DNA of 64,000 nucleotides from Halichondria panicea (GCF_963675165.1 NC_087390.1:1073501-1137500), one strand, 5' to 3'; positions 11,662 through 23,900 are shown, counted from the stretch's first letter. Notes: generated by a model not told the origin, from the letters alone. Numbers and translations: made by a program.

Positions 11662-14600
11662 TCAGTTCTGTAGTTGGCATGGCTTTTTTGCTCCACTAGC
11701 ACTACATTCACCGTCTTCATCGTCTTTAGTGTCCTCTCTCTTCCTCTTCCTCTTTAGCGGATTGGACTCTTAAAAATAGAAAATATTTCCATGTAAACTT
11801 TGAATGCTAATATAAAAGCTATAATAATTATGACTAATGTTATGCACAGTATACTAACCTTTTACTATCTCACAGATTCTTCTTGCTGTTTTGCCATCCT
11901 TCAATTTGAGGCAAATATCAACAAGCTTGCGGTAGCTTGTGGTATGTTCGTTGAGCCAAATCTCCAACACCTTCTGACCCCTCATTTCATAATCTAAGTT
12001 AGTGTCACTCTTAATACCTTGAATTTGTGCTTCAGACAGTTTCAGTGCCTGAGCATACTTCAGCCACTTTGGAAGAACTCGACCAATTTCTTGCAAAAGT
12101 TCAGACGAGCAATGCTGATCAAGTACTTCTTTCCTGATACCCACTTCCCTCACTATATTGTTTACAGTTAAATGTTGACTTCCGGGATGTTCACCTCCGT
12201 CAGGATCTTCCTTTTCGAACCAAATCAAATGTTTATTTTCTAGCTCCCCATCGTATTCATCAGGCTTTTCGGAACAATTCCAGATACAATAATCAACATT
12301 AATCTCAGCATGATGACTTCTTACGGCAGCTTGAGCTCTGTCACCATAAATACAAGGACAGAAGAAGCAGAATTCTGGGGTATCAATCGAATAATGAAGG
12401 GCTTCTTGAGAAACTCTAATTCCTTTCGAAATGTCTTCTTTGATTTTTGGACAGAGATCTTTACAAACTATTTTGCGAGCTTTCACATACACTTCTATGT
12501 GTGTGATTGAATCGACAAGAGTTACAAAACACTGAACCTTTTGATATTTAAGCTTGATGCAGTTTCTTGCTTGAGGCACTTGATCACCCAACTTACTGTA
12601 CCTTTCCCACCCACACGTTTTCATTAAGAACACCACCAGGCAGCAGAAGACCCCAGCTCGAACAGAGCCATTGGTGAAACGGACAAGAAGTGGATCGACC
12701 GTGGGCTCATGGATACAACAGTTTTTCAGCTCAGCTTGTGGTATAGATTTAAGGAGGGCAGGCATAAAGAATTGAGACGTGTTAGCAGATTCGCCTAACA
12801 GAGAATTTGTGAGAGGAGTGATCACCAAAAGTTCTTTCATGAGCTCTATCATATCCTTGGGAACAAAGATGCCAACAAGGAAGTGCTTCTTAAAATCTTC
12901 AGACTCCAGCATATCAAGTGTTAGGATGCCACCATCTCTGAACAACTTCCACTTAGGATCCATCATATGAGTTGCAAAAGTGACTTTCCCACCTCCTCTC
13001 AAAGACATCGCATATCGAACAAGATCATTGATTATCTCTAGGGGTACCTGAGGATCAACAAAGACAACTCCAGGCAGTTTCTGCGGATAGTAATGAGCGA
13101 TGCAGATTTTGTCGAAATAATCAAGAGCAGAATCTATGTCATCTGTATCTGGCTGTAGTTGTTTAGCAACAGATACACACTCGCTTTTAGTGAGAATATG
13201 TCTCCCAACTTTAGTGCAGAACTCCTGCAAGGAGAGCTCCAGAGCAAACCATCGGAGTGGAACTTTATCTTCAAAAAACGGAGACTCTTCTACGGCATTC
13301 CGAATAGTATGTGCAATAGTTTGCGTGTCTTCATCTCGAGATATTGCATTCAAAGCAAGTATTTGTTGGGTCATTTGTTTGTCGCTGTATAATCGAAAGT
13401 ATTCTGGAATCAAGGCACTGAGTTCTTCATTTTTTTCCTCAAGGGTTGCTGACAGAACTGAAGGAGGATCATCCTTGAATGCGTCTTTGAATGTGCCCAC
13501 AAAAATACATCGTGGCTTCTTTTCATGTGTGTTCACCGACATTAGAGATTGAACGAGACTCAGAATAGTTTCCCTGTGTGACAAATGTGAGAGTGAAGGA
13601 GTGCCGACTTGTTGTCCTCCTATATAGAACTCATCAGAGGGATAATCGTTAAAAGTGTCCGTGAGCTTCATTACGTATATACCAGCTGAAGTTCCTCGTG
13701 TGAAAAGAGGTGCAATATCGTGAAACTGTGGTTGGCCTCCACTGTCGGTAACACGTATCGTCATGGTACCAAACAATTCTTCGCCACTTTTATGTCGTAC
13801 GCTTGTTGATACTGCCATTGAACTTATTTTCTCGAGATCATCAACAATATCAACAACAGCGTTTACCGCTGCTTGTGAGTGATCATAAATATCTTCAGCA
13901 GCGCTTGCACTACTCTTTTTATCAACACCCTTTAACTTATATTGAGAAATAGCTTGTGAAAGTGAACTCTTCAGATCTTGCGGTGTAGTTTCAATCCATT
14001 CTTTGCTTTTGCGCATAAAATGATGACTTGCTACGGATCGAACCTGGATGGTTCTATCCAAAGGAGGCGTGCTATTTCGTTTTTCCTTTACTTTGTTATT
14101 CAATACAAGATCTTTAACACTCGTCTTTCCACTACCAGCAGGTCCCATTAGAATAACATTAACAGTTTTCAAAGTGACAAATCCATCCTTCATTGCCTCT
14201 TCAAAGTGCCGTTTAAACCCTAAATTTGATTTTAGACATTAAATGCGTGACATACATACAAATAGGCAATAACTTTGATCAAAAGACAGACTCAATTAAT
14301 TGCACTTGTCTATATAGTTAAGAATGAGTCGTCACTATTTTGATGCAAACATCTTTCAATTTTCCCCTGACATGTACATAACTGTTTTAGCGTATATAGT
14401 GATAGAATCAGCATAACACCAAGGGCATATAAAAGAAGAGAGGGCATGCAACAAATCGATTTAACGTTCTAGGCTGTATAATTATAGTAAATTCATAATT
14501 ATACCTATAAGTATTATGTCTATCCATAGGAAGCTTAGCATGGTCGTAAGTTAGCCTCATGACTATTCATACCTGTACATGCCTCCTCTATAGCCTCAGC

Positions 14601-15844
14601 GACATCATTCCGACCAACTGTTGGTGATCTGAGACTCTGACATATTTCAGAATAGGTGAGAGGGTAAGTCTTCAAGCGAACAGCTAGCATTTGACGTAGA
14701 CAGGTTAGATTGTCTCTATGTTCATCACTGATATTATTGAGGGTGTCGGGGCTCACTTTCAGCTTAAGTCCCAGGTTGAACCACTCTCCAGCGGCTTTTA
14801 TCAGTTTCTCGTAAACAGACGAAAAATCATCGATAGTCAGAATTGAGCCTATAAAAAATGTTAAGTTCAATGGCATAATAAATAACTGACAGTAGTTTAT
14901 ATTGGAGATAACACTTACCTAGACTATATATATACATGCGTGTATAATCTATAAATCAGTTGATGAGCATATTTCATAAGGAGACACCCTCTTACCAAGC
15001 GTTGGTCCAGGATTTGCTTCAACATCTCCTGACTGTAACAGTAAGCGGAATATCAGTAACAGTATATACAGACTGAGAGTGGGGGGCCGATTAGTGCTCT
15101 GAACTCTCACTTGGAACTTGGTCGGCTTTTCTTGAGTATCAAAAACTAGAAAGTAAGAGTGTTTATAATTATTGAGGCAGTAAATATTCATTTGATTACC
15201 TGATGTGGTGCAATACTGAGTGTTCCATTGTTTCCGAGGGTTCCATCTCATCAAGCAGGCAGTGATGAGTGAGTAGCAGGTGATAAGCACAACTGACAGA
15301 ATGAGAACAGCCAGTGCACTCCCCCTCCATCCCAGCTCACAAGGAAACACTCCGGTCCAACTCAAGTCAACCACAGGGCAAGCAGGACGTGGGGGAGCTG
15401 TGTAGAGTTGCATAAATATATTCATGTGCTGTGACATCACAATTGTGGGCATGACTCCGTGAATACTAAGCATGCAATGCACTATTAAATGGCTGTTTAA
15501 AATTGACCTTTAAGCATAATTATCGTGGCCAATGCCCCGTAATGCTCTGTATAATACCAAAGTGTATGATGAGAAATGTTATGCAATTATTGGTGAGTAT
15601 GCTTCACTGACTTACAGGAAAAAGTTTGTAAGAAGAGTATGTATCTGATGGTGACCATAATGATGTAGAGTTGGTAGAGGACAGGGGTGATCAACACAGA
15701 GGCAAGGCAGGCTCTGAGCTGCCAACTAGGCTGACGGAAAATCTGGGTAACATCGTCGTCCAGATCTTGCGCGGGTGGTCTGATTTTTGGAGACCATTTT
15801 CCTTCAAAGGATCTTGCAGTTGATGATCTTAAAATCCACTGCAT
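11662..15844 (-). CDS. Gene A: membrane-2A-Death-Roc-COR-Death protein
   Basis: Six exons join in one open frame of 1106 residues: 15616-15844, 15200-15397, 14996-15145, 14573-14848, 11859-14219 and 11662-11768. All junctions are GT-AG and all introns are phase 1. Order: membrane segment about 46-73; membrane segment about 105-127; hydrophobic leader about 165-180; 2A motif DVEANPGP ending at Pro190; Death-like domain about 193-285; Roc GTPase with P-loop GPAGSGKTS, switch II DSGGQPQFHD and FVGTFKD in the guanine-binding position; COR-like region; second Death domain with LLQEIGRVLPKWLKYAQ; last exon with KRKRKRED. ROCO-Death fusions are known from DAPK1-type signalling proteins. If the 2A acts, a 189-residue membrane peptide and a 917-residue cytosolic protein would be made. 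The function is probably immune or cell-death signalling (inference). Confidence 0.85.
11859..14219 (-). CDS. Gene A exon 5: Roc-COR-Death
   Basis: This single 2361-bp exon is open throughout and is entered at phase 1 after a TTTAG acceptor. The ATG in MSKI just upstream is out of frame here, so this exon is not an independent start; the next in-frame Met is in EEAMKDGF. It carries the Roc, COR-like and C-terminal Death regions. A cysteine-rich block (CFFCPCIYG) lies before the Death domain. The donor is AAAAG/GTTAGT. Confidence 0.88.
14573..14848 (-). CDS. Gene A exon 4: Death-fold cassette
   Basis: This 276-bp phase 1-1 exon encodes about 92 residues with the pattern of a six-helix Death fold (W-NLGLKL, ICQSLRSP, A-AIEEACTG). 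The same cassette occurs at 36504-36779, 49693-49968 and 54728-55006. Its symmetric phase allows it to be moved or skipped without a frameshift. Confidence 0.75.
15003..15026 (-). other. 2A-type ribosome-skipping motif, gene A
   Basis: The bases encode DVEANPGP, which fits the D(V/I)ExNPGP 2A consensus exactly, preceded by a Leu-rich stretch (LLLIFRLLLQSG). In known 2A peptides the ribosome fails to form the Gly-Pro bond and resumes at Pro. It is in frame with exons on both sides. Confidence 0.85.
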
Positions 15845-16394
15845 CTCTTCAGAATATTTTCAGGCTATTTGTAACAGTTTCCAGATAGATTATTGTAAAC
15901 TGTAAAGCCTACAAGCCAAATACAACACTCTCCTAGATCAGTAGACTGTGTAGATCTAGCTGCAAAGATTGTTGTGTTGTTCTTGGCTCGCCCCCTTTTC
16001 TGCATGCACCCCACCTGTCACTCCCACCAGTGAATTCATGGAGAGGAGATATAGATCTAGATCTATAGGATATATCTAGGAGTGCATGAATAAAGAACAA
16101 CACAACAATCTTTGCAGCTAGCTCTGCTGATCCTAGGAGAGTGTTATCAAGTTGTTGATCTGAGCAATGCTGAGGGGCAGTAGATTTTAAATACTATATG
16201 GATAGATTTTAGTACGTATCTTGTGTTAGAAGGTCAGGGCCATTATTCATTGATTTACGGTTTGCTATACTCCCCTTTGAGACCTCATACTCCCAATAAG
16301 GGGTGTGTGTGCGCCAGGCAGTCATCTGGCTGTTTAAAGTATGGTTCAGACCATTCCACACCCCTAGCTTTTACTGCTTTCTCTCTCTGCGCAG
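15845..16394. promoter_or_regulatory. Head-to-head spacer, gene A / unit-2 MUT
   Basis: Gene A starts at 15844 on -, and MUT-derived exons follow on +. The spacer contains an imperfect inverted repeat. Its arms are near 15927-15985 and 16087-16147 and contain AACACTCTCCTAG and GCAAAGATTGTTGTGTTGTTC. One arm alone is found in the matching spacers at about 38147-38190 and 57245-57290. It is probably a bidirectional promoter (inference from position). The canonical first MUT exons are missing here. Confidence 0.5.
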
Positions 16395-18110
16395 TACATG
16401 CCTCAGTACAATTCCATCTCCATCTCTGGCTACCACATCAATGAGGCTGGGGCTGACCCTGTGCTGGAGTTGGCCTTCACTGTGGCCGATGGGCTAGAGC
16501 ACTGCAGGATAGGTGTGTGAGGTGTGGTGTGTGTGGGGTGTGGGGTGGGTGGGATGGAGGCTGGGACTGACCCTGTGCTGGAGTTATTCACTGTGGCCGA
16601 TGGGCTAGAGTACTGCAGGACAGGTGTGTGAGGTTTATGGGCTTGAGGGGTGTGGAACTACTACGCCATGGAGTGTATTATTTTAGTGGGGATTTATATA
16701 GTCATCAATAATTATTTTAGAGTACTTCCCTGCATTGCTAGCTGATAGTTTTTTGGGGTTCGTGTACTGTTTTTAATCATTGTGATGTGATTGTAAGGCG
16801 CATGCATATAGATAGATTTTAGTACGTATATCTTGTGTTATTCATAGATTTGGAATAATGGTTTGCTATACTCCCCTTTGAGACCTCATACTTTGAATTT
16901 CTTTGACACTGATCCCAATAAGGGGTGTGTGTGCGCCCGCCAGTCTGTTCAAAATAGCAGTATAGCATTATCATAGTACTATGCATAATTACCCGAGGCT
17001 GTGTCGATAGATAGATTTTAGTGCGTATCTTGTGTTAGAAGGTCAAGGCCATTATTCACATACTTAGGTCATTTGGTTTGCTGTGCTCCCCTTTGAGACC
17101 TCATACTTTGACACTGATCCCAATAAGGGGAGGGTAAGCGCCAGTCAGTCTGGCTGTTCAAAGCGTGGTTGTAGATCAGAAGGTCAGGGCCATTATTCAT
17201 AGATTTAGGAATAATGGTTTGCTGTACTCCCCTTTGAGACCTCATACTTTGAATGTATTCACACTGATCCCAATAAGGGGTGTGTGCGCCAGACTAATCA
17301 GGGTTTCATCTAGTAGGGGGCGGGGGGCGGAAGCTTACCCCCCAAAAGAGAGGGGAAAATAGGGAAGAGAGGGAGTTTGAGTACTAGACCCAACAATATT
17401 TAGACACAGTCTTTTGCTAGAGGATAATTGGTCATCATCCATCATCTAGTCTTACCACAAATCTATTCATTGCTTTTGGTAGTACATGTGGTTTCTGGTG
17501 TATACTTGCACAATAACAAGCTAGCATACCAAGAGTAGGGCTGTCCCAAAAAATTTGCCTATTAGCAATTTTTCTTCCTCAATCATTGTGATGTGATTCG
17601 TTGAAGGCACATATTCGTACTTGATTTTAGTGCGTATATAATAGTTAGACACTGTTTTGGAGGTGTCTATGGGATTTAGAAGCCCAAAGGCACTGATTTA
17701 GTATCCCGAGTGTAGCGAGGGTACTACAAGTGGCTGAGGGCTTCTAAATCACATGGACACCGACAAAACAGTGTCTAACTCATTTAGATACTAGTGCGCA
17801 TGCGCAAACTGCTTGACTACAATACAATTACTTGACAACGGAATACTAGGTATACTATAAGTAAATTTGCAGGTATACTAAGTCCCATAGTATACCTGCT
17901 CTGAGGCACTTTTCCCATGTACTTCCCATGTAGATCTTATCAACTAGTGTCTAACTTGTGTTAGAAGGTCAAGGCCATTATTCACATACTTAGGAATAAA
18001 TTCATTTGGTTTGCTATACTCCCCTTTGAGACCTCATACTTTGAATTTCTTTCACACTGATCCCAATAAGGGGAGGGTAAGCGCCAGTCAGTCTGTTCAA
18101 AATAGCTGTA
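16196..18110 (+). repeat. Locally amplified ~150-bp repeat in unit-2 MUT
   Basis: Copies lie at about 16196-16345, 16808-16945, 17007-17160, 17175-17300 and 17950-18095. Each runs from GATTTTAGTACGTATCTTG through CTCCCCTTTGAGACCTCATA and CCCAATAAGGGG to GCGCCAG. The block surrounds a MUT exon and occupies the space where upstream MUT exons should be. The units are diverged and not strictly head-to-tail. Confidence 0.75.
17639..17781. mobile_element. Palindromic MITE, TAGTTAGACACTGTTTT family
   Basis: The ends TAGTTAGACACTGTTTTGG and its complement enclose inner inverted arms (GTGTCTATGGGATTTAGAAGCC). The centre contains CCCGAGTGTAGCGAGGGTAC. Related copies are at 35805-35959 (opposite orientation) and 54315-54455. 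Confidence 0.8.
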
Positions 18111-18797
18111 TAGCATTATCATAGTACTATATACATGCATAATTATACTAGCTACTCTAGACCGATGCTAATTCTGTGTATGAGTATGATTCTCAATACA
18201 ACTTTGCCCCCCCCCCTCTTCCTTCCAGATCAGTGATCCTTGGGGAGGGTCTTATCTGATGGAGGCCCTCACTGATCAGGTGTACGAGTCAGCACTCAAC
18301 ATCATCAATGAGGTACATACAAGAGACACCTTACACGGTGTTGTCCTCTAATGCAGTAAGCTTGTAAATTGTACTAAATACAAATGTTATAGCAATTTCC
18401 ATTGACTGGTTAGCTTGTTCAAGTGAAATCCAATCCTATAAATTCCATTGAATGTTTCCCTCCTCTAGATTGAGGACATGGGTGGTATGGCTAAAGCTAA
18501 GTAAGTGGTCCTGGTTTGTGACGAATGAAGCTTGAAAGCTAAGCATATGTACAATGTCATATTGTGTACTTATACTGATTCTGGTGGTATACTATAACAA
18601 TACAGTCATTATAGTAGGGTAACGGAAGCTTATTGTATATATACCCTTATAATATTATGGGCTGATTTATACTCAACAATTAAGTTTTAACGCTGGGTTC
18701 AAACAGTATATACTAGAATCATCTCTGTAACTACGTAGAGTTCTGATGGTGGATTTTTTTTATTTTCCTTTGATTTTACTACATAGTCTGAAATGCC

Positions 18798-18957
18798 ATA
18801 CAGGGTTTTGCAGAACCTTTGCAACATCTACAAAAAGCGTTGAGGGTTGAGCGTTCCTCATATGGAACGTTTTGCACCACTGGTCTTCCATATAAGGAAC
18901 ACTCAACCCTCAACGCCTTTTGTTGATGTTGCAAAGATTTCTGCAAAACCCTGTATA
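18798..18957. mobile_element. Palindromic MITE-like element, unit-2 copy
   Basis: This is the unit-2 counterpart of the element at 359-512, with the same GGGTTTTGCAG ends and GCGTTGAGGGTTGAGCGTTC arms, in the same intron position. Confidence 0.75.
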
Positions 18958-20270
18958 TCCCTCTAAGTTCATAAAATTAATGTGATTGGGATCAACAGAA
19001 TAAAGTTAGGATGTTCTAATTGTTAGATATTACTTCCTGCCATGCACAGACACGATAGTTGGTGTGAACAAGTACACTCTGGACAAGGAGGAGCCAGTGG
19101 AGGTGCTCTCCATCGACAACGTTAAGACCATTGACTCACAGGTGAGAGGAATATAGTTGCCAGGGATACCTGTCTGTATAGTGGCCCCTTGCTTGGGTAT
19201 GCAGACAAACCAACAGTGGTTGCAATAAAGAGTTGACATAGGTCCCATTAATTTGGCTGTATTATATAGAGGGTGACCTCCTTGGTACTAAAACAGACTT
19301 AATTGTTTTCTTGTGTTCGAAGTGTCATTATTCATAACTCAATGTGACAAACAATACATTGTTACACACATTGCATGTGCTACACATGTACCACAATAAT
19401 GAGTAGAGCTATTATAGGCTGACCATAACTATGTTGTCTAATCAGACCACCATCTCCCCACCATTGCAGCAACATAAACTGGAGACCCTCCGCTCCACTA
19501 GAGACCAATCACAGCCCAATGCAGGTTGTGTATATACAGTGCTTTTATATTTATGGTGTACTAGTTAACAATACTCTTCCCTTCTGCAGGATCCCTACAA
19601 CAATATAATGTGTACGTGTATTGAAGCAATGGCAGCTGTGTTTGGAGGCACTCAGTCGCTACACACTAACTCGTTTGACGAGGCCCTCGCTCTGCCCACC
19701 CCCTTCTCAGCTCGTATTGCCAGGAACACCCAGATCATACTTCAGGAGGAGACAGGGATCACCAAGGTTAGTGGTTGTTATTGATGATACCAAGCTTTTG
19801 GTTTCCTAAAACTGTTTGTTTCACCACAGATCCCACCACAGATCCTAGCTAATACCTTTATGCATAATTAACATTTCTAAGAGGTACAGAATACACAGTG
19901 CTTTTAACAGTTATAATTATGTCAAAGGTAGTGACCTTCTGCGTACATTTGACTAAGACAGGGTGTGTGAATACATGGTAAAGCATTACATGTAGTTTAT
20001 GTACAGTGCTCTCTCTAGGTTTATCCATTGAATTCTAACCCTACAAACCTATCTATAGCTTGTTCAGTTTTAACTATTGAATTCTAAATTGTGTACTGCA
20101 ACGTACAGTTTTGTTCATCCTCTAACTCTGATTGTATGTACAACTGTACGTACGTAACTTACGTCATGTGTATGATAAAAATAGGCTTTAAAAATATGCT
20201 AATTAGCTACGTGTACTTAATTGGTCTTGGATAATGATTATACGTAATATGTGTGTGTTTGTGTGCGTAG

Positions 20271-20758
20271 GTTGCTGACATTGCAAAGCTGATGACAGCG
20301 TATATTCGTCTGGTGGTGGTCAGAATGAAGCGATAATCCAATTCAACAGAACATTTTTATGCTGATCATAAAGTTCCCCAAAACATGAGCTAGATTGTCT
20401 TTAGTACGCTTTGAGTCTGCTTGGATTCATCCTGTACTGCCTCCTGGCTCGCTGGTACAAGAGGAGAGTTAGAGACGAGCACTATCATGTACAACATGCG
20501 GAGATTATTTGCTGCTTGTATGAGTTTAAATTTTTTGTCCTCTACATATGCTGGCGAGTGTATAAGTGGTGCAATTCACCCCCAAAATAATACAATGGTA
20601 CTGGAATCAAGGCCGCTCTGAGTCTGCTTGGATTCATCCTGTACTGCCTCCTGGCTCGATGGTACAAGAGGAGAGTTAGAGACGAGGACTACAATGCACA
20701 CAGAGTGGTGGAGGAGGTCTATGATCGATATCTAATAAATCCAAGCATCACTAACTAA
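20271..20758 (+). CDS. 3' exons of unknown membrane-tail gene, unit 2, with exon duplication
   Basis: 20271-20336 encodes VADIAKLMTAYIRLVVVRMK plus Arg and a stop. The membrane-tail exon appears twice: a truncated copy at about 20414-20484, and a full one at 20621-20758 (SLLGFILYCLLARWYKRRV to INPSITN, then TAA). The intervening 140 bp is unrelated sequence. Identity is unknown, as in unit 1. Confidence 0.45.
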
Positions 20759-20998
20759 GTAGGCAGACTATTGTATGGTGAATTGTAATTTACTCTTTTA
20801 ATGAATTATAATTATAGTCATCATCTCATGCACATGCTGTTAAGTTGTTTGCAAGCACATTCATATTCAACTATAACAAATCCATATTGTGCAATACTGA
20901 ACTTTGAAAGTTTGACAGAAATTAATAAAAGAATTCCAGTGAAGCAGTAATAAATAAAGTAGTGATTAAATGAGTGACTGTGGTATGGTACTATAACG

Positions 20999-23900
20999 TT
21001 ATGACACACTAGTACCTGGTGTGTCTAGTTCCAATGTATCGTCAAAGTTTGATAGCTGGTCCATTTCAGACTTTGATACCAAATCCCTGAAACAGTCCAT
21101 CAGAGTCTTTTGTGTTGCATCCTACAGAGAAGTGAACATGCACGAGGATGATACATTTAACACAGTTGTAAGTTAAGCTGATTAAATGAAAGCACCACAG
21201 GTGCCGATGCCTCGGTGGAGGTGCCAAAGCTACATAACATAATTAAAGCTACTAAGCTACACACATTGATTATAATTATCATGATAAACATTTTTTTCAT
21301 GCAAAATCCAGGTGGGTAATGATCGACGATGATTGTTGTTAAAAACGATGGATGCCAAAAGTTCAAGCCTAAAATTAATGGCTGCAAGTCAGCAGAGCCT
21401 TGCAGCTCTCTTCTCTCACTCTTGCAGCTACCAATAGCGTGCAGAACTATAACTACTAAGTAGAGTAGCAACACTCGGTAAACAAGTTTGGCTACATGCT
21501 CTTCTGAAAAGGCTGCAATGGCATTCCAAGTAGGCATAACTCGAGAACGAAGCATTATTTTGCAAATCCACGAATTAAAATCTAAGTAAACATGACTAGA
21601 AGCCTATAGAAACTCTTACTTGCACTTGATTCATCCTTGAGCAGCTGTAGCAGTCTACACAGACACACACACAAACACACTACCGTATACCTCGCTTGCG
21701 CATGCGCACCGAGGCATAACTATGGCTTGCACAGATGCACAGTAGAATATAATAATTAAGCAACTGAATTGCTTGGGGAAATGGTCTCTGTGTGTATACG
21801 TTCATAGTAGATTTGAAGCATCACAGATCTTGAATTATCAGACCTAAACACTTTATTCGTACTTTATAAGCTCTCCACTGTTAATATTATTTAAACGGAA
21901 CAAACCATATCATCAGTTTCAGACCTATAATATAGTAAGCTATTATAATAATTATAAGTACGTGCATGGCTTGCACTGAATGCATGGGAATAAAATAATG
22001 TATCTGTGTGTATACATTTGTGTTGATAACAGTGGAAGCATCACAGATCTTATCAGACCTAAACACTCTTTATAAGCTCTCTACTGTTTAAACGGTCACA
22101 CATGGAATAGCCACGTAAGATAAGCACCAGTTTCAGTAAGGGACCTCTATAGTGAAGTCTTTGCTGACCTTGGCTGTGAGTACTGCGCTCTCTGCACTGG
22201 AGAAGTCATCTTTAGCCAGACCAGCTTGACTCAACACTGACAGTTTATTCTGAATCAAGGGCCTGTGCATGTGTGAAGTGATGACATCGTGTTTAATGAA
22301 TTAAGTGAATGGGGTTCAAAACTACATGTAAACAAAATGCCACAAAAAAATTACTTCACATTACATAGTTACACCTTCATATGCCCTTGGTTACACTTAC
22401 AGCATAAGACACTTATACATGTACTGTACATACGTTCTAATAAAACTTCAAGCACAACCTAGCTCTTACCATATAAAGTCATCCACTGTGTCCTTCGCAA
22501 TGAGGTAATGGACATTGACTGACGACTTTTGGCCTATTCTGTACGCCCTGTCCTCAGCCTGTACCAGTATCTATAGAGAACAAATCCATAATAACTATGA
22601 CAAAGCAAAACCGCTGATAAAAAGGGGACCCTCCTACTACGAGATACTGTATCAATATAACCTATGTAAGCATTGCAAAAAGGAAAACTTCTCAACAATG
22701 TATTTTTCCCGAAGTGTTCTAAGTACATCAAGCTTTTAAGAATGTGTGCATGACTATACTTACTCCTGGGTTCCAGAACAGCTCAGCAAAGATGACAGTG
22801 GAGGCAGCAGTGAGGGTGAGTCCTGACCGTGAGGAGAGACAGTGAATTGTTAGAATACTTATACAATCCACTCGAGTTATTCAATTTCAAACATTTTATG
22901 ATTTTCAGAAGGCTTTTTAGATGGTATGCTCAATTCTCACATTTGGGCACATTTGGAACGGGCCATAATTTTCTTCATGGGCTATGGGCTCTATATAATA
23001 ACACCTGCATTAGCCGTGGTGATGGAGAGTACGGCCACTTGACACTGCTCGCTGTGCTGGAACTGATCACACAGGGCCTGTCTCATATCAGCTGGGGTCT
23101 TGCCGTCAATACGAATGTAGGTGATGGCCTGTGTGTGGGTGGAGTGGGTGGGTTGTGTGAGGGGGGTGGGTGGAGGATCAGTAATTGATAGGGATCAACC
23201 ATATATAGTGTGTGTACATGTGTGTGTGTGTTAGTGTCTTATGTAATGCTCCTAAAAGATACAAATAGCTAGAGTAATAATTTGAAGTGTACATAGGATG
23301 AAATGCTGAGTCAGCAATTCCTTCTCACACAGGTGCCTGTACACACACTAATTCCAACCTTATTGTCCAAAGCCTCACAGAGACCATTCAGCACAGACAC
23401 GTGATGGCCGAACACGATGATCTTCCTACCACCCTCCAACATGTCCAGGATATAGTCCTTCACTGCCGGCAGCTTCATCTTTCCCGTCACATCAAACAGA
23501 GGGAGGAGGGCGGTCCGTCGCTCAAGCTTCTGTGGGTAATGGTGGGTGAGTGGATAAGTACACAACAGCAGGTCTGATGAACTTAAGTTCCTATAGACAA
23601 CTTGGACACTGTGCAATAACATTGATTGTAACACATACATGTAGCAAAAAGCGGGGAAAAAGAGCAAATTTGGTAAGCTATATATAAGCAGTTATACAAT
23701 ACTGTTTAGAAACACTGTTTTTAGAGCCTCATAGCATACACTATATGAAGTGTATGAACTTACTTTGAGTTTGCCAGCATCGTTGAGTTGTCTTTTATAG
23801 TCTTTCCATTCTTTGCTGCCTCCCTTTAGTGACGAGAGATCCAACAGCACCTTCATATGAATCAATTGTCAATCTAATGGTTTCAATTAACCGTGACTAG

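Larger units (their letters stand above)
16395..19766 (+). pseudogene. MUT (MMUT)-like: Methylmalonyl-CoA mutase remnant, unit 2
   Basis: MUT exons in the order found are as follows. 16395-16512 encodes [19 protein letters not shown]. 18229-18312 encodes [19 protein letters not shown]. 18469-18500 encodes IEDMGGMAKA. 19050-19141 encodes IVGVNKYTLDKEEPV. 19590-19766 encodes [15 protein letters not shown] to QEETGITK. A truncated duplicate of the first exon lies at about 16556-16622. The N-terminal substrate-barrel exons are absent, the EESAARR exon piece of unit 1 is deleted here, the DPYNN exon comes after IVGVNKY instead of before DPWGG, and no B12 domain is seen. Individual exons are well preserved, but the whole cannot give mutase. 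Confidence 0.82.

Noticed and set aside
12310-14242. Plus-strand open frames opposite the Roc-COR exon (also 28407-30327 and 50769-52686)
   Set aside because: Antisense shadows of a well-supported minus-strand exon; they have no domain similarity and vary between copies only as the minus frame does.
14996-15145. A picornavirus-like or retrotransposon polyprotein as the source of the 2A motif
   Set aside because: The exon is flanked by GT-AG introns and cellular Death/ROCO exons, with no capsid, protease, polymerase or reverse transcriptase sequence nearby.
16196-18110. CRISPR-like spaced repeats
   Set aside because: Repeat units are about 150 bp, diverged and unevenly spaced, in an intron-containing animal locus.
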